Shown here piece by piece: positions 26,137 to 35,761 of a DNA stretch of 64,000 nt. Position 1 is the stretch's first letter. Every line of letters begins with the position of its first letter. Source of the DNA: an uncultured Sutterellaceae bacterium (GTDB lineage: Bacteria; Pseudomonadota; Gammaproteobacteria; Burkholderiales; Burkholderiaceae_F). The DNA is taken from assembly GCA_902797695.1 (NCBI GenBank), contig CADBTW010000079.1, positions 1-64,000 of the forward strand. The letters run 5' to 3'. Under the pieces are notes generated by a model that saw only the letters and a list, made by a program, of their open reading frames with translations, was not told the DNA's origin and did no database searches. A program made the translations under genes and the position numbers.

Positions 26137-27399
26137 ATGAAGGTACGACAGGCGTCCAAAATGGCCGCTCTCGCGATCGCCATTGCCGCAGCCGTTTCGC
26201 TCGGTGCCTGCAGCAAGGGCGGAAGCGGCCCCGCTGCCGGCGCGAAGCAGACGGCAGCCCGTGCGATTCCGGTTACGGTCGAAACCGTGGAAGAGCATCC
26301 TATTCAGGTGTCAGAGCAGATTTCGGGGCGCACGGTCGCCTACCGGGTCGCGGAAGTGCGCCCGCAGGTGAACGGAATCCTGCTGAAGCGGCTATTCACT
26401 GAAGGGCAGCAGGTGACGGCGGGACAGCCCCTCTACCAGATCGACGCATCGACCTACAATGCGTCGGCCGCGAACGCCCGGGCCCAGCTCGCCCAGGCGG
26501 AAGCCCAGCTGAACCTTGCCCGCGCGAACGCGGCCCGGTCCGCTGAGCTCGTGAAGCTGAACGCGGTCTCCAAGCAGTCCGACGACACAGCCCAGGCCGC
26601 TGTCCGCACCGGCGAAGCGACCGTAAAGGCCGCGAAGGCCGCGCTTGAGAACGCGAACATCAATGTCCGCTATACGACGGTGAAGGCCCCGATCTCCGGC
26701 CGCGTTTCCATATCCGAAGTGACGCCCGGCGCCCTGATGACCGCCTACCAGGCCCAGCGCATGACGGTGATCCACCAGCTTGATCCGATCTACGTGGATG
26801 TCCAGCGGACGAACACCGAACTGCTGAAGCTGCGTCGCGACGTGGCCTCCGGCCGCATCAAGAAGCTTCCCGATGGGTCGGCTCCGGTGAAGATCCAGCT
26901 TGAGGACGGATCGACCTATCCGCTTACCGGGAAACTCGCCTTCCAAGGGGTCTCGGTCGGCGAGAATTCCGGCACGGTCACACTCCGTGCGGTGTTCTCG
27001 AACCCGAAGGGGACGCTCCTTCCGGGCATGTACGTCCGCGCAGTTCTTCCGAGCGGCGACATCCCTAACGCCATCACGATTAGCCAGCACGCAGTGATGC
27101 GCGACATGCGCGGCGACCCGTACGTGTTTGTGGTGAATTCGGAAAAGAAGGTCGAGCAGCGCGCGATCAAGGTGAGCGACGCGATCAATGACCGCTGGGT
27201 AGTCGATTCCGGCCTGAAGCCGGGCGAAAAGGTGATCGTGGAAGGGATCGGAAAGGTGCGGGCAGGCGCCCTGGTCGAGCCGTCCGACGGCGCGGCAGCG
27301 CCTGCTGCTTCCGCCCCCGCTTCTTCAGCGGCCGCCTCTGCTCCGGCCGCCTCTGCTCCGGCAGGCTCCGCCGCGGCATCCTCCAAGGCAGCGAAGTAG
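26137..27399 (+). CDS. RND efflux periplasmic adaptor lipoprotein (AcrA/MexA type)
   Basis: Membrane-fusion protein linking the inner-membrane pump to the outer-membrane channel. The lipoprotein signal MKVRQASKMAALAIAIAAAV ends in lipobox LGAC. The lipoyl half-motifs (RVAEVRPQVNGILLKRLFTE; VKAPISGRVSISEV) flank an Ala-rich alpha-hairpin coiled coil (about residues 105-175). The C-terminal beta-barrel and membrane-proximal parts include LLPGMYVRAVLPSGD. The last 35 residues are a low-complexity Ala/Ser/Pro tail. The ATG at 26137 is chosen because it opens directly on the signal; the frame is open upstream to 26020, across the operator. It is the first gene of the efflux operon. Confidence 0.93.
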   Translation: MKVRQASKMAALAIAIAAAVSLGACSKGGSGPAAGAKQTAARAIPVTVETVEEHPIQVSEQISGRTVAYRVAEVRPQVNGILLKRLFTEGQQVTAGQPLYQIDASTYNASAANARAQLAQAEAQLNLARANAARSAELVKLNAVSKQSDDTAQAAVRTGEATVKAAKAALENANINVRYTTVKAPISGRVSISEVTPGALMTAYQAQRMTVIHQLDPIYVDVQRTNTELLKLRRDVASGRIKKLPDGSAPVKIQLEDGSTYPLTGKLAFQGVSVGENSGTVTLRAVFSNPKGTLLPGMYVRAVLPSGDIPNAITISQHAVMRDMRGDPYVFVVNSEKKVEQRAIKVSDAINDRWVVDSGLKPGEKVIVEGIGKVRAGALVEPSDGAAAPAASAPASSAAASAPAASAPAGSAAASSKAAK

Positions 27400-27421
27400 C
27401 CCCATGAGGAGATAGGAAGAC

Positions 27422-30400
27422 ATGTCACGCTTCTTTATTGACCGGCCGATCTTCGCGTGGGTCATCGCGATCATCCTGATGCTGGCCGGCACACTCTCGA
27501 TCTTCACGATGCCGGTCGCCCAGTATCCGACGATCGCGCCGCCCCAGGTGTCGATCGTCGCCAACTACCCGGGCGCTTCTGCTGAAACCCTGCAGAACAC
27601 GGTCACCCAGGTGATCGAGCAGCAGATGGTGGGGCTCGACGGCCTGATCTACATGAGCAATGAGTCGAACAGCAGCGGCCGCATGATGATGACCCTCACG
27701 TTCGAACCCGGCACCAACCCTGACATTGCCCAGGTCCAGGTGAACAACAAGCTTTCGATGGCGTCTGCAATGCTTCCGGAAACTGTTTCCCGGCTCGGCA
27801 TTCAGGTGCAGAAGTCGACGGCGAGCTTCCTGATGGTCGTTGGCTTCACGTCGGATGACGGCAGCCTTACCGCTGCCGACCTCGGCGACTACCTCGTGAA
27901 CACCGTCCAGGACCCGGTTTCCCGAATCACGGGCGTTGGTCAGACCACCGTGTTCGGCGCGTCGTACGCCATGCGCATCTGGCTTGATCCCCACAAGCTG
28001 TACGCTTACGGCCTCACCGCGACGGATGTCGTAGCCGCCGTTCAGGCGCAGAACGCCCAGGTAACCGCAGGCCAGCTGGGAGGCCTTCCCCACCCGAAGA
28101 ACAGGCCGGTCGAGCTGAACGCCACGATCACCGCGCAGTCCCTCCTAAAGACCATCCCGGACTTTGAGCAGATCATCGTTAAGACGAATTCGGACGGCGC
28201 GACCGTACGCCTGAAGGACATCGCACGGGTTGAGCTCGGACGCCAGGGCTATGACGTTGAAGGCACGAACAACGGCGTTCCTTCTTCCGGCATCGCGATC
28301 TACCTTTCCGCCGGAGCGAACGCCATCCAGACCGCTGACAACGTGAAGGCGAAGATCAATGAACTGAGCCGGTATTTCCCCGAGCACATGAAGGTTGTCT
28401 ATCCGTACGAGACGACTCCGTACGTGAAGGCCGCAATGCACGAGGTGGTGAAGACGCTTGTCGAAGCGATCTTCCTCGTGATCGTGGTGATGTTCCTGTT
28501 CCTCCAGAACTGGCGGGCAACTCTCATTCCGACCGTCGCAGTGCCTGTCGTGCTTCTCGGCGTGTTCGCCATCCTGAAGGCGGCAGGCTTCACGCTGAAC
28601 ATGCTCACCATGTTCGGCCTCGTCCTTGCGATCGGCCTTCTCGTTGACGACGCGATCGTCGTGGTGGAAAACGTCGAGCGAGTCATGCGGGACGACGGGA
28701 CCGACGCCCGCACGGCAACGATCAAGTCGATGAACGAAATCTCGGGCGCCCTGATCGGCGTCGCGATGGTGCTTTCCGCCGTGTTCATCCCGATGGCCTT
28801 CTTCGGCGGGTCGACCGGCGTCATCTACCGGCAGTTCTCGATCACGATCGTGTCCGCGATGGTGCTCTCGGTGCTGGTCGCCCTGAGCCTCACCCCGGCG
28901 CTCTGCGCTTCCATCCTGAAGCCGATCACGAATAACCACCTTGGAAAGGGCGGCTTCTTCGGCGCCTTCAACCGCGGATTCGAGAAGCTTTCGAACTGGG
29001 TGAAGGGAATAGTCGCCTGGACGGAAACGCACATTGCCCTCACCTTCGTCGGGTACGCCGTGATCTGGGCTCTCGTCATCCTCGGCTTCATGCGGCTTCC
29101 GGGCGCATTCGTGCCGGACGAGGACCAGGGTTCCATCATGTTCACGGTCCAGACCCCAGCCGGCAGCCCGCTTGAGAGAACTCAGAAGGCCGAAGCCGCG
29201 ATCCGCGACTACTTCCTGAAGCAGAGGAAGGACGTGACGGATGCGGTGTTCGATGTCGCGGGCTTCTCGCTCGCGGGCGGCGGCCAGAACATGGGCCTCG
29301 GGTTCGTGAAGATGAAGGACTGGGCAGACCGCACCGCGAAAGGCACGGACCCCCAGACCGTCGCGCTGCAGGCGAACATCGCCCTGTCCCAGTACAAGGA
29401 CGCCCAGATCATTCTTTTCGCGCCGCCGGCAATTCCTGAACTCGGCATCGCGGACGGCTTCGACATGTACCTCGAGGACCGCGGCGGGCAGGGGCACGAA
29501 AAGCTGATGGCAGCCCGCAACCAGTTCCTCGGGATGGCGAACCAGGATCCGAGGCTCCGCCTCGTCCGTCCGAACGGCATGGAGGACACGCCGCAGTACC
29601 ATCTTGACCTCGACCGTGAAAAGCTGCAGTCCTACGGCATTTCTCTCAGCAGCGCGAACGCGGTCCTCAGCACCGTCTGGGGCGGCGCATACGTGAACCT
29701 CTTCATCGACCGCGAACGCGTGAAGCGCGTCTACGTCCAGGGCGATGCGGAATACCGCACGGGAGCCGCCGACCTTGCGCAGTGGTACGTCCGGAACGCG
29801 TCCGGGGAACTGGTTCCCTTCAGCGCCTTCTCGACAGGCTTCTGGTCGTTCGGTTCGCCCCGGCTTGAACGCTTCAACGCGAATCCTGCAGTGAACATCA
29901 TGGGCAACGCCGCGGTCGGCGTCTCGTCCGGCACCGCCATGAAGGCCGTGGAAGAAATCGCCGAGAAGCTTCCCCCCGGATTCTCCGTCGAGTGGAACGG
30001 CGTCTCCTATCAGGAAAAAATGGCGAGCCAGGCGGCCGCGCCGCTTTATGCGCTTTCGCTTCTCGTCGTGTTCCTCAGCCTTGCCGCGCTGTATGAATCG
30101 TGGACGATTCCGATCTCCATCATTCTCGTGGTGCCGACCGGCATCCTTGGCGCGCTCGGACTCACACTGCTCCTGGGCGGGCACGCCGACGTCTACTTCC
30201 AGGTCGGCATGCTGACCACGATCGGCCTCGTGTCGAAAAACGCGATTCTGATCGTCGAGTTCGCGAAGATGCTCTATGACGCCGGGGAGGATCTCGTCAC
30301 AGCGTCCCTTGACGCCGTGAAGCTCCGCTTCCGCCCGATCGTCATGACGTCCCTCGCCTTCGGCATCGGCGTCGTGCCGCTCGTGCTCGCGCACGGCGCG

Positions 30401-30568
30401 GGCGCCGGCGCCCAGAACGCGATCGGCATGGCGACCCTCGGCGGCATCATCACCGGCACCATCCTCTGCATCGGGTTCGTTCCGATGTTCTATGTGGTGG
30501 TGAACCGCCTCTTCAAGACCCGCCGTCGTCAGCTTCCGGATGAAAAGCTGGAAAGCCTGAAGCCCTGA
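27422..30568 (+). CDS. RND multidrug efflux pump, inner-membrane transporter (AcrB/MexB type)
   Basis: Proton-driven HAE-1 family pump of 1048 residues, close to AcrB (1049). It begins MSRFFIDRPIFAWVIAIILM and has the two large periplasmic loops and twelve helices of the family. Helix 4 contains GLLVDDAIVVVENVERVM, with the paired aspartates of the proton relay, and the matching Lys is in TIGLVSKNAILIVEFAK of helix 10. Substrates cannot be predicted with confidence; the HAE-1 class usually exports hydrophobic drugs, bile salts or dyes. It lies 22 bases after the adaptor gene and 9 bases before the outer-membrane gene. Confidence 0.96.
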   Translation: MSRFFIDRPIFAWVIAIILMLAGTLSIFTMPVAQYPTIAPPQVSIVANYPGASAETLQNTVTQVIEQQMVGLDGLIYMSNESNSSGRMMMTLTFEPGTNPDIAQVQVNNKLSMASAMLPETVSRLGIQVQKSTASFLMVVGFTSDDGSLTAADLGDYLVNTVQDPVSRITGVGQTTVFGASYAMRIWLDPHKLYAYGLTATDVVAAVQAQNAQVTAGQLGGLPHPKNRPVELNATITAQSLLKTIPDFEQIIVKTNSDGATVRLKDIARVELGRQGYDVEGTNNGVPSSGIAIYLSAGANAIQTADNVKAKINELSRYFPEHMKVVYPYETTPYVKAAMHEVVKTLVEAIFLVIVVMFLFLQNWRATLIPTVAVPVVLLGVFAILKAAGFTLNMLTMFGLVLAIGLLVDDAIVVVENVERVMRDDGTDARTATIKSMNEISGALIGVAMVLSAVFIPMAFFGGSTGVIYRQFSITIVSAMVLSVLVALSLTPALCASILKPITNNHLGKGGFFGAFNRGFEKLSNWVKGIVAWTETHIALTFVGYAVIWALVILGFMRLPGAFVPDEDQGSIMFTVQTPAGSPLERTQKAEAAIRDYFLKQRKDVTDAVFDVAGFSLAGGGQNMGLGFVKMKDWADRTAKGTDPQTVALQANIALSQYKDAQIILFAPPAIPELGIADGFDMYLEDRGGQGHEKLMAARNQFLGMANQDPRLRLVRPNGMEDTPQYHLDLDREKLQSYGISLSSANAVLSTVWGGAYVNLFIDRERVKRVYVQGDAEYRTGAADLAQWYVRNASGELVPFSAFSTGFWSFGSPRLERFNANPAVNIMGNAAVGVSSGTAMKAVEEIAEKLPPGFSVEWNGVSYQEKMASQAAAPLYALSLLVVFLSLAALYESWTIPISIILVVPTGILGALGLTLLLGGHADVYFQVGMLTTIGLVSKNAILIVEFAKMLYDAGEDLVTASLDAVKLRFRPIVMTSLAFGIGVVPLVLAHGAGAGAQNAIGMATLGGIITGTILCIGFVPMFYVVVNRLFKTRRRQLPDEKLESLKP

Positions 30569-30577
30569 GGTATTGGA

Positions 30578-32062
30578 ATGATTGAAAACAAAATGTTTTT
30601 TAGGCGGCTTTCCCGCCGTGCGGTACTCGTCGCGGGGGGAGCGGCTGCAGCGCTCACCCTCACGGGATGCCTGAACCTCGCGCCGAAGTATGAACAGCCG
30701 TCGGCGCCGGCGGAAACCACTTCCAGCTGGTCCGTGTCGCCGCATGCGGCAGGGTTAAAGGAAGGGGAAGTGGTTGTCTGGAAAAGGTTCTTCCTCGACC
30801 CAAGGCTCCAGCAGGTGATCCGCCTCGCGCTTGACAACAACCGCGATCTCCGCCAGTCGATGCTTGAAGTGGAGCGGCTGCGGCAGCTCTACCGCGTGTC
30901 CCGGGCAGAGCTTTTCCCAACGGTCGGCGCTGCCGCGTCGGCCGCTCATCAGCGGGCGTCTGTTGACACGACGCTTCCCGGTGCGTCACGTATTTCCCAC
31001 GCCTATTCGGCGAACCTCGCCATGGCGTCCTACGAGCTTGACCTCTTCGGGAAGATCCGCAACCTGAACGAACAGGCTCTCCAGGCGTACTTCGCAAGCG
31101 AGGATGCCCGTCGGAGCGCCCAGAACACGCTGATCGCCGAGGTCGCGACCGTCTGGCTCTCGATCGGCGCCGACCACGCGAGCCTCGACCTCGCCCGGAA
31201 GACGCTTTCCAGCCAGACCGAGTCCTTCAGGCTTGTCGAGCAAAGCTACAACGCGGGCACCGCGAACAAGCTCGAGCTGAACCAGGCGAAGGAGATCGTC
31301 GCTTCCGCGAAAACCGCCGTCCAGACGGCCATCAATGCCCTGAACCAGGACAAGAACGCGATGCGGCTCCTCGCCGGAGCCGAGGTTTCCGAGAACCTCC
31401 TCCCGACGAAAATCGAGCTCGGGGCAACGCTTCCCGCCTCAATGCCTGCGGGGCTTCCATCCGAAGTCCTCCTGAGGCGACCTGACATTTCGATCGCGGA
31501 AAGGAACCTCCGCGCGGCAAACGCCAACATCGGCGTCGCCCGCGCGGCCTTCTTCCCGAGCATCACCCTCACTAGCTCGATCGGAACGCTTTCCACCGAC
31601 ATGTCGAACCTCTTCGAGGGAGGCCGCGGAACCTGGGGCTTTACGCCCTCCATCACGCTCCCGATCTTCACGGGCGGCGCGAACACGGCGAACCTCGCCG
31701 CCGCACGCGTCTACCAGAAGGAGCAGATCGCCGCTTACGAGAAGGCGATCCAGGTGGCGTTCCGGGAAGTGAACGACGCACTTTCAACAGAAAGCACGAT
31801 CACGAAGCGGCTCGACGCCCAGAATGAGATGGTGGACGCAGCGGTGGAGGCTTACGACCTCGCCCAGCTTCGCTACCGGCACGGCGTCGACAGCTTCCTC
31901 TCGGTCCTCGACTCCCAGCGCACCATGTTCTCCGCCCAGCAGGCCCAGATCCAGACGAGGCTCGCCCGCGCCGTGAGCATCGTCACGCTCTACAAGGTCC
32001 TCGGGGGCGGACAGGAAATCGAGGAAACCGTACAGGCAGAAAAGGAAAATCGCACGTCATGA
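30578..32062 (+). CDS. Outer-membrane efflux lipoprotein (OprM/NodT family, TolC-like)
   Basis: Outer-membrane channel subunit of the tripartite pump. The N terminus has a signal ending in lipobox LTGC, so the mature protein is expected to be lipidated (CLNLAPKYEQP). Two repeats of the outer-membrane efflux protein domain follow. The second contains LLRRPDISIAERNLRAANAN, a very conserved OprM segment, and the end has YRHGVDSFLSVLDSQRT. It has 494 residues. An in-frame ATG at 30593 is an alternative start. The stop codon overlaps the start of the TetR gene (ATGA), so the two are translationally coupled. Confidence 0.94.
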   Translation: MIENKMFFRRLSRRAVLVAGGAAAALTLTGCLNLAPKYEQPSAPAETTSSWSVSPHAAGLKEGEVVVWKRFFLDPRLQQVIRLALDNNRDLRQSMLEVERLRQLYRVSRAELFPTVGAAASAAHQRASVDTTLPGASRISHAYSANLAMASYELDLFGKIRNLNEQALQAYFASEDARRSAQNTLIAEVATVWLSIGADHASLDLARKTLSSQTESFRLVEQSYNAGTANKLELNQAKEIVASAKTAVQTAINALNQDKNAMRLLAGAEVSENLLPTKIELGATLPASMPAGLPSEVLLRRPDISIAERNLRAANANIGVARAAFFPSITLTSSIGTLSTDMSNLFEGGRGTWGFTPSITLPIFTGGANTANLAAARVYQKEQIAAYEKAIQVAFREVNDALSTESTITKRLDAQNEMVDAAVEAYDLAQLRYRHGVDSFLSVLDSQRTMFSAQQAQIQTRLARAVSIVTLYKVLGGGQEIEETVQAEKENRTS

Positions 32063-32679
32063 CGGAACTTGCGGACAGGTCCCGCATTAGCCCCAAGGCC
32101 ACCCAGCGACGCGAGGAAATCCTTAACGCCGCCGTACGGTGCTTCAAGAAGAAGGGATTCCACGCGGCGAGCATGAGCTCGATCGCGAAGGAATTCGGAA
32201 TGAGCGCGGGACTGATCTACAACTATTTCGACAGCAAGGAGTCGATCATCGAGGCGATCGTGGACCGCTGGGTCCGTGAATACGGCTCAAGGATCCACAT
32301 CCAGTGGGACCATGACAGGGCAGTGCACCGCGTGGAAGTCGAACGGGTCATCGATTCGAGGCTCTCCGCGCGCGCACCGCATGCGGATGACCTGTCGCTG
32401 TTCTTCGAGATCATGGCTGAAGGATTCCGGAACGAAAAGATCGCCGACTGCCTGCGAAGGGCCGGGGTCGCAACGCGGAGCCTCATCAGGGCCCAGGCCG
32501 TGGCCTGCTACCGGAAGAACGGGTTCGAGCCGCCGGAGGATCTCGATGAGAGGATCGCCGTCATCTCCTCCATGTTCAACGGGATGCTTTTCGAGGTAGC
32601 CTTCAACCCGGAAAGCAGCCGCAAGAAGCTCGTTCCTGTCATGGCGGACACGCTGATGTTCCTTGAATCCAAGAAGTAG
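32059..32679 (+). CDS. TetR/AcrR-family transcriptional regulator
   Basis: A 206-residue one-component repressor type protein. The N-terminal HTH domain holds RREEILNAAVRCFKKKGFHA followed by SIAKEFGMSAGLIYNYFDSK, the standard TetR pattern. The C-terminal ligand-binding domain is variable, as usual. It is the last gene of the RND operon and its ATG overlaps the upstream stop. Being transcribed with the pump, and with a TetR-like operator in front of the operon, it most likely represses its own operon and is relieved by a pump substrate; this is inferred. It ends before a perfect palindromic terminator. Confidence 0.92.
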   Translation: MTELADRSRISPKATQRREEILNAAVRCFKKKGFHAASMSSIAKEFGMSAGLIYNYFDSKESIIEAIVDRWVREYGSRIHIQWDHDRAVHRVEVERVIDSRLSARAPHADDLSLFFEIMAEGFRNEKIADCLRRAGVATRSLIRAQAVACYRKNGFEPPEDLDERIAVISSMFNGMLFEVAFNPESSRKKLVPVMADTLMFLESKK

Positions 32680-32710
32680 CTTCTTGAGCGTGTCGTCCCC
32701 GATGCTGGAC

Positions 32711-32756
32711 AACTGAAGAGGGCGCGGCAGGATATCCTGCCGCGCCCTCTTCAGTT
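32711..32756. terminator. Perfect 46-bp palindrome, bidirectional terminator
   Basis: Every base from 32711 to 32756 is mirrored about the centre GAT|ATC (32733/32734), giving a 23-bp stem with essentially no loop. It lies between the converging TetR (stop 32679) and protease (stop 32781) genes. T-richness after the stem is limited to TTCCTT rightward. Confidence 0.8.
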
Positions 32757-32780
32757 CCTTACCCTCTGCGAAGCGCGAAG

Positions 32781-34265
32781 CTACTCGTCCTTCTCAAGCT
32801 TCACCGGAACGAAGATCCGGTCTTCGCCGCGCTGGATGAGAAGGGCGACGTGCCCCTGGCCTGAAATGGCCTTGGACAGGTCGGATACGGACTTCACCGG
32901 CGTTCCGTTCACGGCGAGGATCACGTCGCCGCGGGCAATACCGGAATCCGCCGCTGCCCCTTCAGCCTTTCCGATCAGGAGCCCGCTCGCAACGCCGAGC
33001 TTCTTCGCTTCCTTTGCGGTAAGCGGGCGCACCGTGACGCCAAGCTTCCCCTGCTTCGCCTCCTCGCGCTCGGTGCTCTGGCTGTCGGATTCCTTGCTCT
33101 TCGAGGAGGTGACAGCCTTCCCGTCCGTCGCCTCGACCGTGATCGGGATCTCGATTTCCTTCTTGTTGCGGAGAACGGTGAGCTTGGTGCTCGAGCTGGG
33201 CTTCGCGAACGAGATCATCCGCGGAACGTCGCTGTAGTTCTTCACCTTTTCGCCGCCGACACCCGTGATGATGTCGCCCGGCTTGAGGCCAGCCTTGTCG
33301 GCGGGCCCGCCCTTCTCCACCTGGGCCACCACGGCACCCTTCGCGTCAGCTGCAAGCCCGAAGCTCTTCGCGAGGTCAGGCGTAAGCGCCTGGATCATGA
33401 CGCCGATCCTGCCGCGGGTCACCTTGCCGGTCTTGATGATCTGGTCCTTCACTTCGGTCGCGATGTTGATCGGAATCGCGAAGGAAAGGCCCATCGAGCC
33501 GCCGGAAGTCGAAAAGATCTGGGAGTTGATTCCGATCACCTCGCCGCTCATGTTGAAAAGCGGACCTCCGGAATTCCCGGGGTTGATCGCTACGTCGGTC
33601 TGGATGAACGGCACGAGGTTCTCGTCAGGAAGATTGCGGGACTTCGCGGAGACAATGCCTGCCGTCACGGAATTCGTGAGGCCGAAAGGACTCCCGATTG
33701 CTGCCACCCACTCGCCGACCCGGACGTTGTCGCTGTTGCCAAGGCGAACGTAGGGCAGGTTGGTCGCGGCGATCTTCACCACAGCGATGTCAGTCTGCTT
33801 GTCGAAGCCGAGGACCTTGCCCTTGAATTCCCGGTCGTCAGTCAGGCGGACGGTGATCTCATCAGCGTCATCCACGACATGCGCGTTCGTGAGGATGATG
33901 CCGTCGGAGCTGATGATGAAGCCTGAGCCCGTCCCACGCTGCTCCGGGACCGTGCGCTCGCCGCCGCCGAAGAACGGGAAGCCGAACCGCTTGAAGATCT
34001 CCGCCTGGTCCGGGGGTAGGTTTCCGAACGGGCTGTCAACCTTTTCCTTGTGCGCCTTCTTCACCATGGAGATGTTCACGACCGCCTTGCCGTAGTGGTC
34101 GACGAGCACGCTGAAGTCTGGCAGCTTCGCCGAATTGATGATCGGCGCGGCCGGCGGATCCTTCACCGGAGTGTTCTTGGCGTCCGCGGTGAAAATGCCG
34201 CCGGCAAAGGCTGCGGCAATTGCCGCGGCAACGATGGCGGGCTTGATGATCTTGGAAGAAATCAA
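32781..34265 (-). CDS. Do-family periplasmic serine protease/chaperone (DegP/MucD type)
   Basis: HtrA protease that degrades or refolds damaged envelope proteins. The catalytic triad is visible as ILTNAHVVDD (His), FDKQTDIAVVKI (Asp) and NPGNSGGPLFN (Ser). Two PDZ domains follow (about 290-390 and 410-490), separated by a charged Ser/Glu/Lys linker. The likely start is a TTG at 34265: AGGAGA lies at good spacing, and translation from there opens MISSKIIKPAIVAAAIAAAF, a proper signal peptide. The frame remains open to 34349 but the added part is not signal-like. It has 494 residues and converges with the efflux operon. Confidence 0.93.
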   Translation of the reverse strand: MISSKIIKPAIVAAAIAAAFAGGIFTADAKNTPVKDPPAAPIINSAKLPDFSVLVDHYGKAVVNISMVKKAHKEKVDSPFGNLPPDQAEIFKRFGFPFFGGGERTVPEQRGTGSGFIISSDGIILTNAHVVDDADEITVRLTDDREFKGKVLGFDKQTDIAVVKIAATNLPYVRLGNSDNVRVGEWVAAIGSPFGLTNSVTAGIVSAKSRNLPDENLVPFIQTDVAINPGNSGGPLFNMSGEVIGINSQIFSTSGGSMGLSFAIPINIATEVKDQIIKTGKVTRGRIGVMIQALTPDLAKSFGLAADAKGAVVAQVEKGGPADKAGLKPGDIITGVGGEKVKNYSDVPRMISFAKPSSSTKLTVLRNKKEIEIPITVEATDGKAVTSSKSKESDSQSTEREEAKQGKLGVTVRPLTAKEAKKLGVASGLLIGKAEGAAADSGIARGDVILAVNGTPVKSVSDLSKAISGQGHVALLIQRGEDRIFVPVKLEKDE

Positions 34266-34447
34266 CTGAAATCTCCTGAATAGGCTGGGCTTAACAGCGC
34301 AAGTGCCGGCAGGGCCCCGGGAAAGCCTTCCCGAAGCCCGGCTCTTCACGCTTCGATATTTTGAAAGATAACGGAAAAAAGGCTTTGCGCGTCTTTCAGG
34401 ATGTGAATCGGCACCGAAATTTGTAACAAAGCAAAACTCAGGGGCCT

Positions 34448-35755
34448 TTAGGCCCGGACCGGAAGCCGGATCTCCATCGTGGTTCCCCGGCCGTCCAGAC
34501 CGTCCTTCACTTCGATCGTCCCATGATGGAGTTCTACGATGCGCTGGACGATCGCAAGCCCCAGGCCATTCCCGGGAACGTGGGTGCCGAGAGCCCGGTA
34601 GAAGCGCTCGAAAATCCTCTTCCTGTCCTTTACAGGTATCCCAGGGCCGTTGTCCGCAACGCGGATGAAGACAGAGTTTCCTTCAGAAGCCGAGCTGAGG
34701 ACGATCCTGCCGCCTTCCGGCGTGTACTTGAGCGCGTTGTCGGCAAGATTCGTCACCATGAGAAGCAGCGCGTCCCGCATTCCGAAGGCCTCGGCATCGC
34801 TCGGTTCGGCGTCAACGGTGATCTGCTTGCCGGAGGCGATCGGCTCAAGGTCATGCTGCACCGTGAGAAGAAGGCTTCCCAGCGGAACCGACTCAAAGGG
34901 ATGCCGCGCCGCATCCGGATCGAGCCGCGCGATGATAAGGAGCTGCTCGATCAGGCGGGTCGCCCGCGAAATTCCCTCGTCCAGCCTTCCAAGGGCCCGG
35001 TCGAGCGCCTCGGGGGTCCGGGCCCGCCTCGCGAGCTGCGCCTGGAGCTTGATGGCGGTAAGCGGAGTGCGAAGCTCGTGCGCCGCGTCCGAAGCAAAGC
35101 GCTTCTGCGAATCAAGGCTCACCGACAGCCTTTCCATCAGGCTGTTGATTGCCGTGACGAGCGCCTTCAGCTCTTCCGGAAGCCCCTTCGTCCCGAGGGG
35201 CGTCAGGGATTCCGGAGAGCGGCTCGCGACGGATCTCGCCGTCCGGTCAAGCGGGGCGAGGCCTTCGCCAACCACGAGCCAGATGATCACCGCCGTAAGA
35301 GGAAGGAGGATGAGCAACGGCTGGAGGATCTTGAGGGATGCGTTCACGGCGAGGCTCGTTCGTACGGAGACAGGTTCCCCGACTTCGATGATCTCGTCCC
35401 CCGCTGTCGTCATGAAGATCCTCCACTCTTCGTCATTCCGGCGGATCGTCGAAAACCCCTTGGAAACGAGGATCGGAAGGGGACGTGCCTTTTCGGAAAT
35501 GAAAAGCGAATTGCTCCTCGACTCATAGACTTGGACCAGAACCTGATGGTTCGGGCTTCTTGAAGGAATCGTGAGGCTGGAAGGCGGAATGTCGCCCCGG
35601 TTCGCCATGGCGATGGCGAGCTGCTCCAGCTCGGAGTCGAGAAACTGGCTGAATTCGTCCTTCGCCGTATAGAACGAAGCCCAGGCCGTCAGGAGCCCGG
35701 CCGCTATTTCGGCGAAGATGAGGGCAAAGAGAATCCGCCTCCTGATGGAGCCCAT
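34448..35755 (-). CDS. Two-component sensor histidine kinase (QseC/TctE-like)
   Basis: Inner-membrane kinase of 435 residues. One membrane helix near the N terminus (LFALIFAEIAAGLLTAWASF), a periplasmic sensor of about 110 residues, and a second helix near 150 (LLILLPLTAVIIWLVVGEGL) lead to HAMP-like sequence. The phosphorylated His is in the H box RFASDAAHELRTPLTAIKLQ. The ATP-binding domain shows the N box TNLADNALKYTPEGG and G boxes NGPGIPVKDR and GNGLGLAIV. It follows the response regulator by 6 bases and is the last gene of a three-gene operon. The signal sensed is unknown. Confidence 0.94.
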   Translation of the reverse strand: MGSIRRRILFALIFAEIAAGLLTAWASFYTAKDEFSQFLDSELEQLAIAMANRGDIPPSSLTIPSRSPNHQVLVQVYESRSNSLFISEKARPLPILVSKGFSTIRRNDEEWRIFMTTAGDEIIEVGEPVSVRTSLAVNASLKILQPLLILLPLTAVIIWLVVGEGLAPLDRTARSVASRSPESLTPLGTKGLPEELKALVTAINSLMERLSVSLDSQKRFASDAAHELRTPLTAIKLQAQLARRARTPEALDRALGRLDEGISRATRLIEQLLIIARLDPDAARHPFESVPLGSLLLTVQHDLEPIASGKQITVDAEPSDAEAFGMRDALLLMVTNLADNALKYTPEGGRIVLSSASEGNSVFIRVADNGPGIPVKDRKRIFERFYRALGTHVPGNGLGLAIVQRIVELHHGTIEVKDGLDGRGTTMEIRLPVRA

Positions 35756-35761
35756 GATTCG

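Noticed and set aside
28145..30745. An 866-codon reading frame antisense to the RND pump
   Set aside because: It is a mirror of the pump gene caused by high GC at third positions; its His/Arg/Asp-rich composition is not protein-like.
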